Shown here: positions 56,196-64,000 of the stretch, in pieces
Position numbering within the stretch: position 1 is the stretch's first letter
How the letters are laid out: every line of letters begins with the position of its first letter
Source: Leifsonia poae
GTDB lineage: Bacteria; Actinomycetota; Actinomycetes; Actinomycetales; Microbacteriaceae
Length of the DNA stretch: 64,000 nucleotides
Direction: 5' to 3'
Assembly: GCF_020009625.1 (NCBI RefSeq)
Contig: NZ_JAIHLP010000002.1
Coordinates: 3,534,001 to 3,598,000, forward strand
Notes under the pieces: model-generated
Database searches by the model: none
What the model was told of the DNA's origin: nothing
Seen by the model: the letters and a program-made list of their open reading frames with translations, nothing else
Program-made: the position numbers and the translations under genes

Positions 56196-57404
56196 GTGGA
56201 ATCCGAGTTCGTCGCAGGAGTCGCGCGCCGTCACGGTGCGCGGCTCCTGCCCTCCCTGCGTCGCCCGAGCAGCGTCCCCTGGGAGGGGCTGCTGGATATC
56301 GCCGCCGCGATTGCGTTCGTCGCGGCCGGCTACCAGGGCTTCGCGTCGGCCGATGCAGGAGTGGCTCCCGTGCTGCTGGTCATCGCGGCCGCGGTTTGCG
56401 TGCGGCGGCGATTCCCGCTCGGCTCGATGATCGCTGCGACCGTGACGAGCGGTTTCGTACTGCTGACTCCGGAGGCCGTAATCGCGGTCTGGACGATGGC
56501 GCAGGTGGTCCTCTTCTCGGCGGCCCTCCGGGTGCGTCCACGCGTGGTCATCGCCTTCGCGGCGGTGCATGCTGCGGCGCTCTACGTCGGAGCGCTGGTG
56601 ACGTTCGGAGAATCGCCGTTCTCACCACTCGTCCTCATCACTCCCGTGTGGACACTCGCCGTCACGTCGTTCGGCTTCGCCCTGCGCACGCAGAGATCGT
56701 ACGTCGCCGCGCTCGAACAACGGGCAGACGACGCGGCCCGCGGCAAGGAAGCCGAGGCGCAGCGTCGTATCGGCGAGGAGCGTCTTCGCATTGCGCGGGA
56801 CCTGCACGATTCGCTCGCGCACTCGATCGCGGTTGCGGGAATCCACGCCCTTGCAGCTGATGCCACCGTCGATAGTGCGCCCGAGCTCGCTCATCGCTCG
56901 CTCCGCCAGATTCACGACACCATGCGCACCACTCAGGCGGAGTTGCAGGGAATCCTCCGGGTTCTTCGGGTCTCAGATGCGGATCGCGTGTCTGAGACGG
57001 TTGCCGGTCAGGCAGGGATTCCTGCACTCATCGACTCTTTCCGGGCACTGTTGCAGATCGAATCGACTCTCGAGGACATTCCGGACTTGGACGGCCTAGC
57101 CTCAACAGCGCTGTTCCGGCTCGTTCAGGAGGGGCTCACGAATGCGCACAAGCATGGTGCCGGTGAAGCGACTCTTTACCTCACGCACTCGCCCGAGGGG
57201 GTACGAATCGTCATCAGCAACCCGATAGACGATGGGCCAACTTTCGATGAGAGCACTGGGTTCGGTCTCATCGGGATGCGCGAGCGTGTGGAAGCAGCAG
57301 GCGGACGTCTCACGGTGGCCCGCCAGTTAGGGGTGTTCTCCCTCGTCGGGGAACTTCCCTTCGTCTCACTAACGACAGGCAACAGGGAAGGCGAGCGACC
57401 GTGA
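56196..57404 (+). CDS. NarL-type sensor histidine kinase
   Basis: This is a 402-residue histidine kinase. The N-terminal half has about five membrane helices with very short loops, so the sensing probably takes place in the membrane. The HisKA_3 dimerisation motif RIARDLHDSLAHS carries phospho-acceptor His204. The ATPase domain includes GFGLIGMRERVEAAGGRL. The start is GTG 56196, nine bases after the MMPL stop, and the response regulator start overlaps its end (GTGA). Confidence 0.92.
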   Translation: MESEFVAGVARRHGARLLPSLRRPSSVPWEGLLDIAAAIAFVAAGYQGFASADAGVAPVLLVIAAAVCVRRRFPLGSMIAATVTSGFVLLTPEAVIAVWTMAQVVLFSAALRVRPRVVIAFAAVHAAALYVGALVTFGESPFSPLVLITPVWTLAVTSFGFALRTQRSYVAALEQRADDAARGKEAEAQRRIGEERLRIARDLHDSLAHSIAVAGIHALAADATVDSAPELAHRSLRQIHDTMRTTQAELQGILRVLRVSDADRVSETVAGQAGIPALIDSFRALLQIESTLEDIPDLDGLASTALFRLVQEGLTNAHKHGAGEATLYLTHSPEGVRIVISNPIDDGPTFDESTGFGLIGMRERVEAAGGRLTVARQLGVFSLVGELPFVSLTTGNREGERP

Positions 57405-58069
57405 CAGACACGACGACAGTGCTGCTAGCGGACGATCAGGCGCTGATACGCTCCGGGTTGCGCACCCTTCTCGAAGCGTCAGGGGTGCGAGTCGTCGGCG
57501 AGGCAGAGGACGGTCGCGAGGCGCACGCGATGGCAAAGGAGCTTCGCCCCTCGGTGGTGCTGATGGACCTGCGCATGCCCGTTCTCGACGGTGTCCTCGC
57601 AACGCAGCAGATCCGTGCGGACAGAGCCCTACGCGACGTCCGAATCCTGGTTCTCACCACATTCGACGGCGACCCGGACGTCCTGATGGCGATACGCGCC
57701 GGCGCCGATGGATTCCTCAGCAAATCGGCCGATGCCGAGGACCTGATGATGGCTCTCGAGGCGGTGGCGGCCGGGCGGCCGACCCTCTCCGAGGCCGCTT
57801 TGCGGGCAGTGATGCGCAACGTCTCGCCCCCAGCAACGAAGTCGGCGGTCGACCCGGAGCTCGAGCGTCGCGTGGGCCTGCTCACACAGCGCGAACGCGA
57901 AGTCGTGCGCAGGCTCGCCAGGGGGACCGATCTCATCGAGCTGGCAGGAGACCTGCATATCTCGCCGCACACAGCGAAGACGCACGTGAACCGCGCGATG
58001 CTCAAGCTCGGGGCGCGCGATCGCGGACAGCTGGTCGCGATCGCCTATCAGTCGAGCCTCTGCAGCTGA
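57401..58069 (+). CDS. NarL/LuxR-type response regulator
   Basis: This 222-residue protein has an N-terminal receiver domain with Asp11/12, phospho-acceptor Asp56 (LMDLRMP) and a lysine in SKSA near residue 108. The C-terminal LuxR-type helix-turn-helix covers about residues 155-215 (LTQREREVVRRLARG and HTAKTHVNRAMLKLG). It overlaps the kinase gene by four bases and forms the MMPL-kinase-regulator operon. It probably controls the MMPL gene in response to membrane stress, which is inferred from linkage. Confidence 0.93.
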   Translation: MTDTTTVLLADDQALIRSGLRTLLEASGVRVVGEAEDGREAHAMAKELRPSVVLMDLRMPVLDGVLATQQIRADRALRDVRILVLTTFDGDPDVLMAIRAGADGFLSKSADAEDLMMALEAVAAGRPTLSEAALRAVMRNVSPPATKSAVDPELERRVGLLTQREREVVRRLARGTDLIELAGDLHISPHTAKTHVNRAMLKLGARDRGQLVAIAYQSSLCS

Positions 58070-58119
58070 GCGGGGCATCACGGGCGGTGAAGGATTCGGG
58101 ATCGATCGTCTCCCGTCGC

Positions 58120-59085
58120 TCAGCCGTTGGACGGCTCGACCGCCGCTATCGCTTGTGCGGGCGCCGTGGGTGAGATGTTCGACGCGAGCGTGTGCTTTCG
58201 ACTTTTCCGCCCTGTGACGCTGAGGACGCCCAGGCCGACGCCGACCAGCGCGAGGCCTGACCAGCCGGCCGGTCCCACGTTCTCGTTCAGCACGGCTACC
58301 GCCAAAATAGAGGCGATCGCCGGTTCGACGAGTGTGAGCGTCGTTGCTGTGCTTGCGCGGATACGAGCCAGACCCACGCCGAACAGCAGATAGCCGCCGA
58401 ACATCGGAATCAGCGCCATGTAGGCGGCGACTCCCATGTTCATCGGCGACGCGAGGATCGGCGCGCCCGTCACCACGAGAACGGGGATGAGCGCCGCACC
58501 CCCGAGCCCGAACACCGAACCCATGACGGCCGATCTCGCAACCCCGGCACGGATCAGCCGATGTACGCACCAGGAGTAGAGGGCGTACGTCGAACCGGCG
58601 ACGAGTCCCAATACAACGCCCAGAGCGGTCTGGCCCCCGGCGGCCGCGCCGTCTGCACTTCGCGACAAGCACAACAGCACACTTCCGACGATCGTGAGGG
58701 TCGACGCAACGATCCATCGTCGCGATAGCGGCACTCTGTCGATGACCAGTTCTAGGACCGCCGATGCGATGGGGGCGGAAGCGATCGAGATGACAGTGCC
58801 CACAGCGACCCCTGCCAAGCGCATGGACGAATAGAACGCGAGTGGGTAGATGGCGACCGCCAGCGCTCCCGCGGACAGCATGAGGAGATGCGCACGAAGC
58901 TCGCGACGGGCAGCAGCGATGGACGGAGCGGCAATCAGTGCCTGAAGGAGGCCGCCGATGCCCATCGCTGCTGCGCCGATTGCGAGCGGACTGACATCCG
59001 GTGTCAGGCTCGCCGCTGTTCCGGTCGTCCCCCAGAGCACACCCGCCAGCAGGACCGCCCCCGCGCCGGCGGCCGACGGCGTCAC
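58120..59085 (-). CDS. EamA/DMT family transporter
   Basis: This 321-residue protein has ten predicted membrane segments and two EamA repeats (LAGVLWGTTGTAASL at the start and LVEPAIASILAVAVLNE in the second repeat). Members export metabolites or drugs. It overlaps the upstream tetR gene by four bases on the same strand, so it is probably controlled by that regulator. It converges on the response regulator gene. Confidence 0.88.
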   Translation of the reverse strand: MTPSAAGAGAVLLAGVLWGTTGTAASLTPDVSPLAIGAAAMGIGGLLQALIAAPSIAAARRELRAHLLMLSAGALAVAIYPLAFYSSMRLAGVAVGTVISIASAPIASAVLELVIDRVPLSRRWIVASTLTIVGSVLLCLSRSADGAAAGGQTALGVVLGLVAGSTYALYSWCVHRLIRAGVARSAVMGSVFGLGGAALIPVLVVTGAPILASPMNMGVAAYMALIPMFGGYLLFGVGLARIRASTATTLTLVEPAIASILAVAVLNENVGPAGWSGLALVGVGLGVLSVTGRKSRKHTLASNISPTAPAQAIAAVEPSNG

Positions 59086-59678
59086 AACGTTCCGACCAGG
59101 CCGAGCGCCAGAGCGCGGGCGGACAGGAGGCGTTGGTCGTTGCCCTCGAGCCCCGCGCGAGCCATCGAACCTTCCAGCACGAACGACAGGTGCTCCGCCA
59201 TCAGGTCGGCCGTTTCAGCCGAGGTGAGTTGCAGCAGTTGCTCGCGCAGAATCGACTCGACTTCCTCCTTGTGCCTGCGGACTGAGTCGCGCCCTGGGTC
59301 TCCGGCTGGTAGCTCTGCTGCGGCATTCAACAGTCCGCAACCACGGAATGCGTGATCGTATGCCGCGGCCGCATGATCGACATACGCGTCGAAAACCGCC
59401 ACGATCCGTTCACGCGGCGTTACGGCTTCGAGCTCCCTGGCCCGGTAAAGGGCAAGCCATTCCTGGTGACGGGCATCGATATAGGCCGCGACGAGGTCGG
59501 CTTTGGAAGCGAAATTGTTGTACAGGCTCATCTTCGCTACGCCCGCCTCAGCGGTGATCGTGTCGATTCCGGTCGCAGCGACCCCATCGAGGTAGAAGCG
59601 GCGTGCCGCGGCGGCGAGTATCTTCCCTCGGGCGCCTCGCGACTGACGTTTAGTCGATGTGGTTTCTGCTGCTGACAC
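59082..59678 (-). CDS. TetR family regulator of the EamA transporter
   Basis: This is a 198-residue TetR-type regulator with its helix-turn-helix at about residues 17-60 (GVAATGIDTITAEAGVAKMSLYNNF). It overlaps the EamA gene by four bases. A 22-bp palindrome at 59690-59711, directly before its start, is a textbook site for autoregulation of a TetR-type repressor. Confidence 0.9.
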   Translation of the reverse strand: MSAAETTSTKRQSRGARGKILAAAARRFYLDGVAATGIDTITAEAGVAKMSLYNNFASKADLVAAYIDARHQEWLALYRARELEAVTPRERIVAVFDAYVDHAAAAYDHAFRGCGLLNAAAELPAGDPGRDSVRRHKEEVESILREQLLQLTSAETADLMAEHLSFVLEGSMARAGLEGNDQRLLSARALALGLVGTL

Positions 59679-59689
59679 GGTTCCTCCAA

Positions 59690-59711
59690 CTAGGTAGGTC
59701 AGTCTACCTAG
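59690..59711. promoter_or_regulatory. TetR operator upstream of the tetR-EamA unit
   Basis: Arms CTAGGTAG (59690-59697) and CTACCTAG (59704-59711) are perfect and separated by six bases. The site begins 12 bases before the tetR start. Confidence 0.8.
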
Positions 59712-59758
59712 AAAAGGGGCGCGAGTTCAACTGTGGAGGACATCGCCAGAACGAAACC

Positions 59759-59792
59759 GCCGGGCACCAGCTGTTCTCAGTGGGTGCCCGGC
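59759..59792 (-). terminator. Terminator of the GH10 gene
   Basis: GCCGGGCACC (59759-59768) pairs with GGTGCCCGGC (59783-59792). Read on the minus strand, it follows the GH10 stop and is succeeded by GGTTTCGTTC. Confidence 0.8.
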
Positions 59793-59806
59793 GAATCGTG
59801 GTGGAG

Positions 59807-61678
59807 TCAGCGAACCACGACCTGAACCGGATCCGAGGTGGTCGAGCCGTACGCATTCGCGAAACTGACCGTCAACGAGTGGGTTCCCTCCCTCACTCCT
59901 GACAGGCTCACCGATGCGGTTTGCGCAGCAGGCGTGTGCGCGGCAAGGGAGCCACTGCTGACCGGAACCCCGTCGAGGGAGAACGTGTACGAATTTGCGT
60001 TCGTCCCCCACCAGAGATTGGCCGTAGCTGTGAAGTTGCCATCGTGATCCCAGTTGTCGTCACTCACCACGGGCTTGCCCGGGTTGGCGTCGGTGACCTT
60101 CACCGTGGTGGCTGTGCTGGTGGTCGATCCCTTCGAGTTGATCAGCACCGCGCGATAGGTGTACGTGCCATTGGGCTTGCCGTCCACGGCAGTCGTTGCA
60201 TGCTGCGGAACGGCGGCATCCGCACCGAGTATCTCCGTGGAGATCAGAGCGTCGTTCTCGTAAAGACGATAGACGCTCCCTGGGGTGCCGCCCCAGAGAT
60301 CCATGTTGATGGAGTAATAGCCATCATGGAGGCCGTTCGCCCATCCGCTTGTGTTGGAGAGTGTGGCTCTGCTCGGCTGCGCGGCGGCGTGATCTGTCGG
60401 GACGACGAGGATTGTCTTCGACGCCGTCGTCGTCAATCCGACGTTGTTGACCGCCGTGACGGTGAGCGTTCGCTCGCCTGCGAGGCCGGCGAGGGAGACA
60501 GCTCCCGTGGCTGGCACGTCCACTCCGTTGAATTTGGCCGTGAGACTTGCCACTCCGCTTTCTGGATCGCTGGCAGTGACGCCGAGATTCAGGCCGTCAC
60601 TCTCGTTGACGATATCTCCGGGGAGGCCGGAAAGCTCAGGCCCGCTGGCGTCGGAGACGAAGTTGTGAAGCGCGTCGTGAACGGCGAAGTAGGCAGGCTT
60701 GGGGTTGAAGCTCTCATCGAACATCAACGGCTTTGCTCCGGGGAGCCACGTGTAGGCGTGCTCGTCGGTGAAGCCCCAAGTGTTGATGTCCTTGATGCCG
60801 GCCTTGAGGGCTTCGGAGACGATGTCGCCATAGATTTGCGCCTGGCTGACGGGATCGTAAGTGTGCACGTCGAGTTCCGTGATCGCGACGTCGAGGCCGA
60901 GCGCCTTGTATGCCTTGACCATGTCGGTGATGACGCCAGGCGGCGGCCCCGCAAGGGTCTCATGCATCTCGAGGCCCACTCCGTTGATCGGGACGCCTTG
61001 CGCAACGAGGCTCGAAACCAGGTCGTATAGCTCCTGGCGCTTGGCCGGATACGACTCGACGAGCGACTCGTTGATGAACAGCTTTGCGCTCGGATCGGCC
61101 GCATGAGCGATCCGGAACGCCTCTGCGATGTAGTCCGGCCCGAGAACGTTGTAGAAGAAGTTGTGTTCGAGGCCCGTTCCGCCGAAGGTCGAAAATGGTT
61201 CGGTCATGACATCCCAGCGGTCCACCTTCCCGGCGTAGCGCTGCATGAGCGCGTTGAAGTGCGTGGCCATTGCAGCCTTGAGCTGGGCAGCGTCGGTGAT
61301 CTGCTCGAGCCACGGCGGGTTGCAGCAGCCGGAGATGAGGCCGTGACCCTTCATCTTCATGTTGTGGGCCTGCGCAAAATCGACCAGCTTGTCGAGACGC
61401 GAGAAGTCGAAGACCCCTTGCTGAGGTTCGTTGAACTCCCACTTGAGTTCGTTCTCGGGCGACAGGCTGTTGAACTGATCGGCGAGCACCTGGGCGAACT
61501 GCGGTTCGTCGAGATAGTCCGGATTGATGGCGCCGGAGCCGATGATGATGCCCTGCTGCGCAGCCTCCTGCCGCAGGGTGGTCGGTGAATCGGCGGCGGC
61601 GGGCTGGATGGCGACCAGTGGGATGGCCAGCCCGATCACTATGGTTGCGAGCGCCGAAATGGCGCGGGACGCTTTCAT
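59807..61678 (-). CDS. Secreted GH10 glycoside hydrolase with atypical active site and two C-terminal modules
   Basis: The 623-residue protein has a signal peptide (residues 1-29, ending AAA) and a GH10 barrel up to about residue 345. Acid/base Glu160 lies in WDVMTEP and nucleophile Glu268 in ITELD. Several residues that are nearly constant in xylanases are changed: WDVVNE is WDVMTE, the WH in GHTLVWH is GC, and NDY is NES. An Ig-like segment and two repeats with WGGT/WWGTN motifs, like chitinase A N-terminal domains, end it. ATG 61678 is chosen from the signal peptide. The substrate is probably not plain xylan. Confidence 0.88.
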   Translation of the reverse strand: MKASRAISALATIVIGLAIPLVAIQPAAADSPTTLRQEAAQQGIIIGSGAINPDYLDEPQFAQVLADQFNSLSPENELKWEFNEPQQGVFDFSRLDKLVDFAQAHNMKMKGHGLISGCCNPPWLEQITDAAQLKAAMATHFNALMQRYAGKVDRWDVMTEPFSTFGGTGLEHNFFYNVLGPDYIAEAFRIAHAADPSAKLFINESLVESYPAKRQELYDLVSSLVAQGVPINGVGLEMHETLAGPPPGVITDMVKAYKALGLDVAITELDVHTYDPVSQAQIYGDIVSEALKAGIKDINTWGFTDEHAYTWLPGAKPLMFDESFNPKPAYFAVHDALHNFVSDASGPELSGLPGDIVNESDGLNLGVTASDPESGVASLTAKFNGVDVPATGAVSLAGLAGERTLTVTAVNNVGLTTTASKTILVVPTDHAAAQPSRATLSNTSGWANGLHDGYYSINMDLWGGTPGSVYRLYENDALISTEILGADAAVPQHATTAVDGKPNGTYTYRAVLINSKGSTTSTATTVKVTDANPGKPVVSDDNWDHDGNFTATANLWWGTNANSYTFSLDGVPVSSGSLAAHTPAAQTASVSLSGVREGTHSLTVSFANAYGSTTSDPVQVVVR

Positions 61679-61757
61679 CGGTTCGTGTCTCACTTTCGTC
61701 CTTGAGGAATGATGCACGGTGCGTTCGCCGAGCACGACAGGAGTGAGTGGGACGTGT

Positions 61758-61771
61758 GAACCACGTGGTTC
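61758..61771. promoter_or_regulatory. Perfect palindrome upstream of the GH10 gene
   Basis: GAACCACGTGGTTC is a perfect 14-bp palindrome, 80 bases before the GH10 start. AACCACGTTGGTCC at about 61849-61862 is a weaker relative. Both fit a LacI-type operator for the adjacent regulator. Confidence 0.68.
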
Positions 61772-61895
61772 GTCCGAGCCACTCGCCGTCGAGCAGGCGA
61801 GATCCAAAGTGGCACGGCCCCGCCGCGGCTCGCTCATAAGTGCGCAAAAACCACGTTGGTCCCGACCTTTCGATCGATCAGGCCGGCGTGCTCGA

Positions 61896-62921
61896 TTATC
61901 CGGAGACGGTGCGCGTCGAGCCGCGCGCTATGAGTTGCGAGGGGACTTCGATGCGTTCCGTCGGCATGGCAACACCCTGGGCGGCGTCGGCGATCAATTG
62001 GACGGCGGCTGCCGCGGCTTCCCGGAGCGGATACTTGAGCGTCGTCAGCGGTGGTGACAGAAGGCGCGAGGTCGGCTCATCGTCGAAGCCGACGACATGG
62101 ATGTCCGTCGGAATGGCCTTCCCGGCCTGTGCGGCAGCGCTGTAGACCCCCGTTGCCATCGCGTCGTTGCAGGCGAAGATTCCGATGACGTCGTCGGTCG
62201 CCTTGATGATGGGAAGGACCGCTTGCGTCGCGTGCCAGTGGGACCACGGGATCTGCACGATTTCGACCTTCGCACCCGGCCGCAGAGTCGAGATCGCGTC
62301 GACGAAGCCATCCATCCGTGCGCGCCCGAATCGATACTGCGGTGTACCCACGAGCCCGATGAACCGGGTCGCGGGCGTCGCGGCGAGGTGTTGGCCGGCA
62401 TCGTACCCGCCCTGGCGATCGTCTGTACCGACCGATGGGACGGCCTCACTCGTCTCCGATCGAGGGTCGAGCAGGACGATCGGAATGCGCGACCTCGCGA
62501 GCAGTCGCAGCTCCTCCGATGTCGGTCTGATCTGGCAGATGATCGCGCCCGCGACTCCGCGGGATTGTGTGCGCCGGACCCAGTCGGCGTTCGCATCGTC
62601 CTGCTCCGTCGTGAGCAGGACGTCGAACCCCAGTGCAGATGCTGCCTTCAGTGCGCCGGCGATGACTTGGGCCGTCCAGGGATTGTCGAAATACAAGAAC
62701 GTCAAGTCGATGAGCTTGGGTGGGATCGACGGTCGTCCCCTGAACTCGCCGTGGCGCTCGTATCCCAGCTCGTGTGCGATCGCGAGGATCTGAGACCGGG
62801 TCTGGGCGGTGACGTCTCCCTTTCCTGACAGAACACGGGAGACGACAGAGGGGGAGTACCCGGACGCTTGGGCGACGTCGACGATACGTGTTCGAGCAGT
62901 TCCTTCGGGTCCTGGCGCCAT
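61896..62921 (-). CDS. LacI family regulator adjacent to the GH10 gene
   Basis: This is a LacI-type repressor of about 341 residues. The head domain is at residues 8-60 (IVDVAQASGYSPSVVSRVLSGKG) and the effector domain follows (LTFLYFDNPWTAQVIAGAL). ATG 62921 follows GAGGAGG by 11 bases; an in-frame GTG at 62933 is an alternative. It lies between the secreted GH10 gene and the divergent sugar-binding lipoprotein gene and probably controls both. Confidence 0.9.
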   Translation of the reverse strand: MAPGPEGTARTRIVDVAQASGYSPSVVSRVLSGKGDVTAQTRSQILAIAHELGYERHGEFRGRPSIPPKLIDLTFLYFDNPWTAQVIAGALKAASALGFDVLLTTEQDDANADWVRRTQSRGVAGAIICQIRPTSEELRLLARSRIPIVLLDPRSETSEAVPSVGTDDRQGGYDAGQHLAATPATRFIGLVGTPQYRFGRARMDGFVDAISTLRPGAKVEIVQIPWSHWHATQAVLPIIKATDDVIGIFACNDAMATGVYSAAAQAGKAIPTDIHVVGFDDEPTSRLLSPPLTTLKYPLREAAAAAVQLIADAAQGVAMPTERIEVPSQLIARGSTRTVSG

Positions 62922-62974
62922 AGCCCCACGCACCTCCTCGCACGCGCTTCCACCAATGAAAGCACCTCAATGGT

Positions 62975-62991
62975 TCCCTCGCATCGAGGGA
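62975..62991. promoter_or_regulatory. Palindrome between lacI and the binding-protein gene
   Basis: TCCCTCG (62975-62981) and CGAGGGA (62985-62991) are perfect arms around CAT. A second small palindrome, CACCGGTG, lies at 63022-63029. Either may be an operator for the divergent genes. Confidence 0.5.
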
Positions 62992-63104
62992 GAGTCTTTT
63001 TGCGCACAATCATAGAAGCCTCACCGGTGCGTATGTATCGTCTCGTAATTGTCAGCAGAGACACGCAGTGCTCTGTGATCACTACTCAACGACGAGAGGC
63101 ACAC

Positions 63105-64000
63105 ATGAACACGAGAAAGGGCATCCGGCGCGGCATCCTCGCGACAATCGCAATGGCCGCGGCCGTTCCCCTGATGGCAGGTTGCACGGCCGGTACATCC
63201 AGCTCCACTCCGGGCAACACGACGGTCACGGTCATGACCGGGGCACAGGACCTGTCCAAGGAGCAGATCGCCGAGTTCCAGAAGGAGAACCCCGGCATCA
63301 CCGTCAAGGTCATCGTCAATGACACGACTCGCCTGAACACGATGCTCGCTGCCGGCAATCCGCCGGACATCGCGGTCGGGGCTGCAATCGGGAGCGCGAA
63401 CATCAACGCGCGGGGCCTGGCGACCGATCTGTCGCCGTACCTGGCCAAGAGCAAAGTGCTCAAGGAGAGCGACCTGCAGCCCGTCAACGACGGCTTCCGG
63501 TGGAACGGAAAGCAGAGCGGCAAGGGCGACATCTACGGCATCGTGAAGGACTGGAGCCAGGACAACACGCTCTGGTACAACACGGCGCTCTTCGACAAAG
63601 CGCAGGTCCCGTACCTCAGCGCAACCGAGGCGACCACGTACGACCAGCTTCTGGACGTCGCGAAGAAGCTGACCTCCGCGGACGGCAACCAGTACGGACT
63701 CGGCGTCGAGTGGGCTTGGAGCCTGTACGCGCCGATCTCCGCGATGGTCCTCCAGCAAGGCGGCCACCTGTACAACAGCGACCTCACGAAGATTGATTTC
63801 ACCTCTGCAGAGGCCAAGCGCGCACTCCAGTGGTATGTCGACTTCGGCCAGGCGAACGTCGGCCCGACCTCGCTGAACCCGCTTGCGGACGGGTCCGACT
63901 ACTCCACCTTCGCCGCCAACAGGATGGCCATCACGCAGGACGGCTACTGGTTCGGCGGCAACTTCGCCGACCCCAAAGCCATGAAGACGGTGGCGATGGC
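63105..64000 (+). CDS. Extracellular sugar-binding lipoprotein of an ABC importer (3' truncated by window)
   Basis: This reading frame starts at ATG 63105 with GAGAGG upstream and is open to the window end (298 codons). The N-terminus is a lipoprotein signal with lipobox LMAGC and lipidated Cys27. The mature part resembles family 1 solute-binding proteins (TVTVMTGAQDLSKEQIAEF, LAAGNPPDIAVG, GIVKDWSQDNTLWYNTALFDKAQVP). Permease genes would be expected beyond 64000. Divergence from lacI and nearness to the secreted GH10 suggest it takes up oligosaccharides that GH10 releases, which is inference. Confidence 0.9.
   Translation, partial: MNTRKGIRRGILATIAMAAAVPLMAGCTAGTSSSTPGNTTVTVMTGAQDLSKEQIAEFQKENPGITVKVIVNDTTRLNTMLAAGNPPDIAVGAAIGSANINARGLATDLSPYLAKSKVLKESDLQPVNDGFRWNGKQSGKGDIYGIVKDWSQDNTLWYNTALFDKAQVPYLSATEATTYDQLLDVAKKLTSADGNQYGLGVEWAWSLYAPISAMVLQQGGHLYNSDLTKIDFTSAEAKRALQWYVDFGQANVGPTSLNPLADGSDYSTFAANRMAITQDGYWFGGNFADPKAMKTVAM

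Overview
The window reads as a chromosome segment of a high-GC actinobacterium, most likely Microbacteriaceae. This is inferred from the gene order recN-pyrG-nudix-xerD-parA-scpA-scpB-rluB-tyrA-cmk-der, the frequent 4-bp stop/start overlaps, and relatedness of many products to families common in Leifsonia, Microbacterium and Clavibacter. No 16S gene is present, so the genus cannot be fixed.

Region 1 (1-17.3 kb) is core genome. It holds a dense rightward run from DNA repair (recN) through CTP synthesis, chromosome dimer resolution and condensin loading factors to ribosome maturation (der). Two small tandem-repeat arrays lie between xerD and parA. rluB carries an apparent one-base frameshift at its 5' end. 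A DUF2252 gene, a coupled cellulose-synthase-like glycosyltransferase plus GH18 protein pair, and a tRNA-Pro(GGG) follow.

Region 2 (17.4-22.2 kb) looks like inserted DNA next to the tRNA. It has a divergent DDE-type transposase and two paralogous tyrosine-recombinase-like proteins that lack key catalytic residues. A small protein made of helicase-associated-type repeats diverges from them. No attachment-site duplication was found by eye.

Region 3 (22.3-64 kb) is an accessory catabolic and regulatory region. Module A (22.3-35.2 kb) has a TetR regulator, a GH78 alpha-L-rhamnosidase, a GH3 and a GH1 enzyme, an MFS importer candidate, three HSL-type esterases and a Gfo/Idh oxidoreductase. Module B (42.6-53.9 kb) has LysR and LacI regulators, an NAD-dependent epimerase with a zinc-ribbon-like tail, another MFS carrier, and GH2, GH3 and GH1 enzymes. 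Module C (59.8-64 kb) has a secreted, atypical GH10 enzyme, a LacI regulator and a sugar-binding lipoprotein that runs off the window. Between them lie a TetR/DHA2 efflux pair, a GntR-controlled operon (class III aminotransferase or phospho-lyase, APH-type kinase, APC permease), an MMPL transporter with a two-component system, and a TetR/EamA pair.

The enzyme set (rhamnosidase, galactosidase/glucuronidase-type, glucosidases, GH10, esterases, MFS rather than ABC uptake for modules A and B) suggests stepwise deglycosylation of a plant glycoside such as a saponin or glycoalkaloid. This is inference. Operator-like repeats visible in the DNA tie the TetR regulator to module A and the LacI regulator to module B.
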